DNA from: Astropecten irregularis
Lineage: Eukaryota > Echinodermata > Asteroidea > Paxillosida > Astropectinidae
Reading direction: 5' to 3'
DNA: 64,000 nt
Assembly (NCBI GenBank): GCA_963971285.1
Contig: OZ020244.1
Location: forward strand, 36,580,001 to 36,644,000
In this document: positions 28,501 through 37,500 of the stretch, one piece after another
Layout of the letters: every line of letters begins with the position of its first letter
Numbering within the stretch: position 1 is the stretch's first letter
Notes under the pieces: model-generated
What the model was told of the DNA's origin: nothing
Database searches by the model: none
The model's input: only the letters and a program-made list of their open reading frames with translations
Translations under genes and position numbers: made by a program

Positions 28501-31500
28501 CCTGGTCAGTCCAAGCAAGACCTGGTCAATCCAAGCACGGCCTGGTCAGTCCAAGCATGGCCTGGTCAAGGAGTGTGTACATTTATCAGTTTCAGAAATG
28601 CGATCACGGATCAAGGTTCTTTTACCATTGTTAGTCATAGCAACTGAAGCATTTCTTTAATTTTCAGTTAAGATCATCACCCCCCTCCCCCTCCCCCAGT
28701 TATTATTCACGATGAGTCTTCAACTACTGTCATCTCCAAGTTGATGAAAGGTAATTGATGATGTCATTCAATCAACAAATAAAGTCACAAGGCATCCACC
28801 TCCCCCCTCCCACACACACAATTGTAAGCTGGAATTGGTAAGACTGCATTGCAAACAAGCAGAGAAGGAGGGTTGCTGTGCTCTACAAGTTTGTGGAGTA
28901 CAGACCTGATCTTTTTGGAGGTGTAAATAAGGAAATCCTACGTCCAGGGCTCAAAATATCCACTAGACCGTGGATCGAGTCTAGTGATTTCAGTATCGGT
29001 CTAGTAAAGTGTATACTGCACTAGTCCGGCTGTCTAGTGATTCTGTTTTCCGTGCACAATTAAAATGGTGCCTAAATTGATGATTTTTGACACAATATTG
29101 CATACAATTTAATTACGGTTTTCCTATGTACATGAATGTCACAGGTCTAGTGAAAAAAATTCAGGTCTAGTAAAATGCTTCAGTTACTAGACCTGCTGTC
29201 CAGAGCCCTTTTTCACGAAATTCGAGCCCTGACGTCCATTCTTGTTTACAATTTGCTGGTTTAGGCCTATTTTTCACAATTGTCTTATTTATTTTATTTG
29301 TTTTTATTCATTTATTTTGGGTTTTTTTTGGGTTTTTTTTGTTTGTTTTTTTTTGGGGGGGGGGGGTTGGGGGGGAGATGGTTGGAATCTTTGATATTTA
29401 TAAATTTATAAATGAGATTTAATGTCTTAAGATATTAACAAACATTCATTTATGTACGTGTATCTGTACTGGGAGTGTTATTTACAAACCATTTTTTTTT
29501 TCATGCAAGCAAGCAGGCAAAAACACTTTTTCACATGGCATACAGGATTCTTACGTCAGCTTAATTATGAAGATTCATTTTCAAATATCTAAATGATTTC
29601 GGTTGGCTTCCAATGAACGAAGATCTTGATCCAAATCCGTCCTTCACATGAGGGATTGACATCAATGCAAATGTTGGCCACATGTTATTTTCAATTTGTC
29701 TATTTTGGGGTGTTTTTTTAAAGAAGATTTTAGGGCATGAGGGACGGACATCAATAATAATGACTACACCATGTACCTTCCCCTGAGTTTACAGATTTTT
29801 TTATTATTAAAACTTGGAAACATTTTCAACTTTGGTTAATTAAATAATGTAAGAAATTTCTTTTAGATTAGAAAAATATCATCTCTTCTTACTGAAAAGA
29901 AGTAATTTTTACAAGTGCTGATGGAATTTTAATTAGGTTTTTGAATGTTACCTAATTTTTGATCACGCTGTGAATGAAAACAAAATTGTTTCAGTTGCAT
30001 CAAGGGTAATAAACGTAATCAATTCAGACAGAATTTAAATCAATTGGGTTTACATTTGAATATTTAGCCAAGAGCCAATAAAAGCTTTCAGAGCTCCAGA
30101 GAAAACCGACTTATCCACTAAAATAACCTCCTTTACTATAAAAAAAAAAAAAATTGAAAAGTTTATCATATTTTAACATTCAACATAGCCTTGTCAGCGA
30201 ATGACATGCAGGCCGGCCTAACTTAACCCCTTCCCAACCCACTACCATCCCCTTGGAACATCTGAAGCTTAAACTGCACAGCTGTAATTTGGTAGTGTGC
30301 ATAAATCTTCTCCCAGTACACTGCTGCGCATAGACCTAAAATGGAGGACAACCAAGGACTCCTAAACTAAAAACTAAACTGGAAGGAGACCACACAACTG
30401 TGAGGTTTTTCAGCAGGTGCAGACTTAGAGGGGGGTTGGGGGGTAGGTGGAGAGGAGAGAGGGCTAAAAATAATAGACAGTACAGATTCCAGAGGAGATG
30501 GACCCAGGAGAGGCCTGATCAACTCCAATGTATGCCATTCAACGACCATTGGGGACATGAAACAGATGTATGTGCTGCACACATTTCAATGTTGTTAAGC
30601 GGAATGATGCTGTTGGGACATTATATTGAATCGTCATTGTAATTATAACCGACGCTACATACTACAAACTTTCGGGTACTTGCCAAAACTGAGGTGGAAA
30701 AGAAGAAGAAACAAAAAGTGACCTCATTTTGTTCTCATTTGTTCATCAATCTGACAATTGGTCTTCAATGCTAATGCTACATGTACCTACAAGTATGTAT
30801 GAATAAGCCTGGTCGGTTTTTAAAAGTAGTATCATACTTGGGTAGCATACCGAAACAGAAATCTTCACAGAAATACTGACATGGTATAAAGATGGTGATG
30901 GTTGAAACATATCGTTCAGATATTTCTGCCTGAAATGCTGTATTTATCCAGAAAAGAGTAAAACCAGTGACGGAAATTATTTTTTGATCTTCTAAAGACC
31001 AAAAATAAAAGAGAAAAGACTTAAAAAAATACAGTGGCTGTTTTTCACTGTTTTCTCAAAATGTTGGCACCGTATGGAGCTGAAGTTTTCACAGAATGAC
31101 TGTCTGTATCTTCCTTGATATTTTTGCCCATGAATCTGTATTTCTTTGACAAAAACTTAATGATATTACCTTTAAGCCTACCTTTCATTATAAACAGAGC
31201 ATGTCCTTACACCATCTTCAGTCTATTCCTTGTGGAAGATTGTTTAATTTGAATGGCTGGAAGAGACTAGGGCTCAAACTGATGTACTGAAGTTATTGGG
31301 GCTTAGTGGCACAATTTGGCCACATGTACATTAGATTCAGCAAAAAAAGCCAAGTGACAAAATTGCCAGAAAGGGTAACAATTGTACACATTGTAAGGGA
31401 GTCAACAATGTGAATAAAGTTCAATGACAAATACACCAACCACAATTTCAATATCAATCGACAAGGATAACCACTTGAGCATAATGAAAGCCTACATGTA

Positions 31501-34500
31501 CGTCATAAATTATGCAGAGATTATAATATCCCAGTCATAACAACACAACTGTGGTTTATGCCCATTGCTGACCTAGAAAAACTGCACGTCTGAAGGTAGT
31601 CCAGAATATGGCAGGGGTATATTATATGAATCATTATTGATTGACATTAGACCACAAGGGGACCAAACCACTAAGGATACTCCACGGTGCATTATAACCT
31701 CATAATGTACATGTAGTAGAGATTTTGTTTTGGTTTTAGGTCATTGCACTTTACACTGTTTGGGCTTTGTAACATTCTCTGATCAATTACACTTTGACAA
31801 GTTCTCTGATTTTGAGTACAATACTGAAGTTGAGGGCATGGCTTTTCTTTTACAGTTCCCAAAACCTACATGTATTTCAATATCTATCCTGGAATACGCC
31901 AATGATGCATGCAAAATACAGAGCGGATTTATGTGTTTTGTTTTTGTGTTGATTTTCAAATACCGCATGCCCCAGCTATAAATTCTACTGCGCAATTTGG
32001 TTCATGCACAGCCTCCCTTTTTTACCACACACTGGCTCCGCCTCTTGACGAACCGTTTGTTTACAACCAGCCACTGGTACTATACTGGAAAAGACTGACT
32101 GACTGACTGAGCAAAATTGATTCTGGGTAACGTACGACCATCAGAATGTGTTAATTCGCATCAGTGACAAATCCACAACACGCACAACAATTACACCGTG
32201 CATATGTGCCATTCTCTGTCTTGTTTGGTAGGCCTGCCCTGTTCGTTGCGTTCCTATGGGCCTGTCATGGTATCAGTCCAGCCCACACCGGCGCAGTGAC
32301 TCATTTAACTGGAGATAAAAAAGCAAGCAGCCAATCTGTCTTCACAGTCTCCCATCCCCAAGGACCTGCGCACAGGGAACTGTAGATACTAAACTGCCAA
32401 AAATAGCCATCCGCGCTGAAATATGATTCATACCACGCTGTCATCAACAGTTCCATATACTTGCCTTGCTTTGCCAGTACACAACCAGGGAGAATGACTC
32501 ATGTGATACACAAGGGGGGAGGTGGGATGGGGATGAGGGGAGGATTGGTGGTAGTGGTGGGATGAGGTGGAATGGGGATGGGCATGGGGGTAGTGGTAGT
32601 GGGGGGATGGGGATCGGAGTTGGTAATGGTAGGATGAGGTGGGATGGGGTGGTGGCAGTGGTGGGATGGGGATGGGGATGGGGATGGGGATGGGGGTAGT
32701 GGTAGTGGGGGGGTGGGGATCGGAGTTGGTAATGGTAGGATGAGGTGGGATGGGGTGGTGGTAGTGGTAGGATGAGATGGGATGAGATGGGGATGGGGAT
32801 TGGTGGTAGCAGTGGTGGGATGAGGTGGGATGGGGATGGGATGGTGGTAGTGATGGGATGGGGATGGGGGTTGGTAGTGTCAGTGCCCAGTGGTGGGATG
32901 AGGTGGGATGGGGATGGGGGTAGTGGTAGTGGTGGGATGGGGATGGGGGGGGGGGTGGCGTGTGGTGGGATGAGATGGGATGGGGGTGGACTGGTGGTAC
33001 TGGTGGGATGAGATTGGATGGGGTGGTGGTAGTGGTGGGATGAGGATGTAAGGGGGTGGTGGTAGTGGTGGGGTGAAATTGGATGGGGTGGTGGTGGTAG
33101 TGGTGGGATGAGGTGGGATGGGGTGGTGGTATGAGGTGGGATGGGGATGGAGGGGCGTGGTGGTAGTGGTGGGATGAGACAGAATGGGGATGGGGTGGTG
33201 GTGGTAGTGGTGGGATGAGGTGGGATGGGGATGGAGAGGCGTGGTGGTAGTGGTGGGATGAGACAGAATGGGGGTGTTGGTGGCAGTGGTGGATGGGGAT
33301 GGGGGTTGGTGGTAGTGGTGGGATGAGGATGGAGGGGCGTGGTGGTAGTGGTGGGATGAGACGGAATGGGGGTGTTGGTGGTAGTGGTGGGATGGAGATT
33401 GGGGTTGGTGGTAGTGGTAGGATGAGGATGGGGGGTAGTGGTGGGATGAGGATGGAAGGGGGTAGTGGTAGTGGTGGGATGAGATGGGATGGGGTGGTTT
33501 TACTGGTGGGATGAGATGGGGAGGGGATGGTGGTAGTGGTGGGATGAGGTGGGATGGGGATGGGGGTTGGTGGTAGTGGTAGGATGAGGATGAAGAGGGG
33601 AGTTGTGGTGGGATGAGGATGGAGGGGGAGTGGTAGGATGAGGATGGAGGGGGTGGTGGTAGTGGTGGGATGAGGTGAGATGGGGAGGGGATGGTGGTAG
33701 TGGTGGGATGGGGATGGGGGTGGTAGTGAAGGGATGAGGTGGGATGGGGATGGAAGGGGGTTGGTGGTAGTGGTGGGATGAGATGGGATGGGGGTGGAGT
33801 GGTGGTACTGGTGGGATGAGATGGGATGGGGTGGTGGTAGTGGATGAGATGGGGATGGGGATTGGTGGTAGTGGTAGTGGTAAGATGAGGATGGAGGTGG
33901 TAAGGATGGAGGGGGGGTAGTGGTGGGATGAGGATGGATGGGGGTGGTGGTAAGTGGTGAGATGAGGTTGGATGGGGAGGGGATGGGGGCGGTGGATTTG
34001 GTGAGATGAGGTGGGATTGGGAGGGAGATGGGGATAATCTGATAATCAGCACCCCCCCCCCCCCCCACCCCCCACCCAAACCATAGTGGGGACGCTTACT
34101 GCGACTTGTTTCGGTGCCCTCACCAAACAAGTTGGGTTCAGGGGCATCTTTGTGGGAAGACATTTTCATCATACATGTAAGTGCGCAAGCGCTTCACTTC
34201 AGCGCCATGCTCGTTGACCAAAACCACTTCAGCCGTGAAATTGTTCCTGAAAAGTGGGATCATTTGAACATAGTGTACATGTAAAGGATCGGTCGTAAAA
34301 CAGACATGTCTAGATCTCCAAACTGCCCCCAATAATCAGGGTCAAGTCTGAATGCTGGGAACGACTCCTTTTCTCATCCAGTTTTCAGGAAACTACTGTA
34401 GCACATGTGGAAGAACTTCAACCAATATACGGTCCATGTGCTTAGAAAATTCTTTAAGGTCAGCTCTTCACAAAAGTTAAGTCTGTGTACAGGTGAGGAG

Positions 34501-37500
34501 GACATTACACACATTATGTATGTGACTGATATGGATACAATAAGCACATTTAGTGATAATTTTCAAGCTATTTCTCCATCAAGATGGAGTATGCCAGCAT
34601 ACGTGCATGTAGCACTTCACACTGATCAAACGAATCATGATAAGAAACAGGAAACATTGATACGAAATTGGAAAAATCACCAGTCATTCTACTGTAACTT
34701 GATACCAAAGTAAGGTCAACGAACAGCAATAGTGACATTCTTTATAACTATTATTCCTGTCCATAAAAGATACTGTATTACATTGATGAGAATTATTTTA
34801 TCGTGGCTTTTTGCAACATGGCTAAGCTCTTTCACTCTACACGTGTTTGCAGTCAACCGTTCTCACATCCTAAAAGGCTGATTCTGGGAATAAAAAATAA
34901 TAATAATAAGACTATCAATGCACAAAGTCAGAAAATGCCACTTGAAGCAGTACATTCTCCAAATGCCTTGGTTTAGGACACAACTCACACATACTGTTCA
35001 CGTAAAAAAAAAATTACAACTGACCTTAGTTCAGGGGTCAAGGGTCAACACAAGGAGATTTTGAAGAAAGGCTGTTAATTATGACAGTTCTCAAGGAAGG
35101 ACTGGATATTAAATTAGGCCTATAAATGCTTCTTTACTGTAACAATCCTCTATGGTTCATTGTTTTGCCAATAAATACACTGTAAACTAGTAGGTTGAAC
35201 TTGAAGATATGTTCAAGTTTCCTAAGTACACAATTCACAACCTTCGCAACACACTCAAATCTGAAGATATTACTGATGTCGGAATGTTACTTCTGATCCC
35301 ACCCAGTTCCATTATTATTGCAACTGTGCCTGCATGCACACAAACACTACAATGTCAGGGGTCACGTGGGGTCATGTGGAATTGTGCACCTAAAAACTGC
35401 AACAGCTGGACAGGTTCCTTGTCAATGGCATTGTTCGATGGGGTATTACTCGACACGGGAGACCAGACTTTATCCAAACAAAAGCAATTTCAAAATTATT
35501 TAGTCCGGTATCAGATCCCATGATGAGAAATGAAAACTGTGTAGGAACCAGACCATCTGCACCACCAATAATTCCTAGTATTCCTTGTTGACATTATGAA
35601 GGTCCTCTAACAATGTTTTCATTTTTTGTTCATTCAATCTTTCATGACCTCTGTTGAAACATGCCAGTTGATTTTGGTCCTGGGCATCGGGGGCGACTGA
35701 TTTGTCGTGTGTATACACAAAGTTACACTGCTCCAAGCTTTTAATGACCCCTAATTAAGTGTCCCAAACCTTTTATAATTCTTTTGATGACTTGAGTTTA
35801 AGAGGGAGAGAGATGGGAGTGTTGTTTTCTTAGCGCAATAGCCCTTGCCTAACAGTCACACACATACAGCTGGTTAATAGCAAAGATGCCCGACGTCCAC
35901 ACAGTATTAAGATCGGGCCTCCAAGCTCACAGCGGGTCATTGCTAAAAATTGCATGCCAATCGCCCAAGCACGTGTATGGTTTCACAAAAGTGCCTTTCA
36001 CTTTCTCACCATGTCCCCCGTCTCAAAAAAAAATAGAAAAGAAATGAAACAAAACATAACTACTTGCTAATGACAAATAATTTTCTACGACGGTAAGATA
36101 GGCCCTATTAGTTTGAGTGCAGTTTATTACCATTAATTTTAGACAGTCAATTGCATTTGTAACACATTTCAAAGTTTTGGACTGGCATTGGGGGCAATGT
36201 TTGATGATTATCCCAGATGCATTTTTCTTGTTGCTCAAGATTACAAATAAGGGCTGTTTTCAAAATTCAACCATAAACATATTGTTGACAAATTGAGAAT
36301 CCCAATTCTTGAATTTTGGTTAAAATCGGTCATTTGGATAAAAAATTCATTTAGAAATAGTAGATTTGGACTTACTCAGAGTAAGTTTTTTTATTCTTGA
36401 CGAATTGTTTTCCGAAGCATAAAAATAATACAATACGAATAAAGGCACTATGACCCGAAGTACCAATTCTAAACTCTAAAACTACATTGTGTAAAACTAA
36501 GTCACATTTGGAATGGCAATTCTTCAGAGCTATGTATGTAGTACGTACATTTGTTTAATAAAGCAATGTTTATCACTGGTCCTCAGTTAATTTTGTCACC
36601 CTATGATCGAAATATCCAGTTAAAATACAAAACATACTGGAGGGCACAATGTTTACACGTAACCATTTGAAATCAGTCAAAATCTGTGTCTGGTACAGCA
36701 GAGATGTGACAGACTGGCAGTTAGGGGCCCAGGCACTGTAACTTCACGAAAGTGCTCGGTACAAATGACGTTATCTTTGATGAAAACATACACACATATC
36801 TTTACAAACATTCCACCAATTGCTTGACCTGGTCACTGCAATGGGATATATATCAGCAAAGATTTCAGCTACATTACAATGTGATAGCTCATATCATTGT
36901 GAGAAGCAATATGTATTTATTTTATCTTTTACATTTGCTTTATTGCAATGCCTTCGTACACATTTTCAGCATTATTTAAATGTTCCCAACAACAAAGCCG
37001 TGACACATCTAAGATATAACTACAGTAATGTTTGGAGTAAGGAGGGCCTGACGTTCCGATCCTAGCAGGATCTTTTTTATCCTTTGAGAAGCCTAGTCTA
37101 AGATCGAAACATCAATCCCTCCTAACGCGAACCATTTTATATATTTCAGGACAATATGTTGGTTGATGAGCAGGCCCCAATTTCATGGAATCCATTTCGG
37201 CCTATTTTTGTGCTAATGGGCACTGCTATGAGTGAAATCTATTTCATGGAATCCGTAAGCAAGACTTTCGGTTAGCGAAGAATTTCTTGGGTAACCGTGA
37301 TTATTTTCTGCTAACGCGCTATCGTATACATTCAGCAGAAATTCCCTGCTTACTGTTACCAAAAAGAAAACTCTCCCGTGAAATACGCTAACCGTAACAA
37401 AAAAGTCTGCTAAAGTGAGCGAAGAACTTTTGCTAACAGTAACGCCGGATTCCATGAAATTGGGCCTGGATGCTTTCTGTGCTGTATGTATTTCCAGGGC

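Noticed and set aside
28006-28647. 213-codon ORF with a 20-residue repeat
   Set aside because: Artefact of the 20-bp minisatellite; no similarity to a protein family.
32428-34068. 546-codon minus-strand ORF rich in Pro, His and Ser, and a 430-codon ORF overlapping it
   Set aside because: Both lie within the G-rich minisatellite; the frames are open only because the repeat lacks stop codons. No conserved domain.
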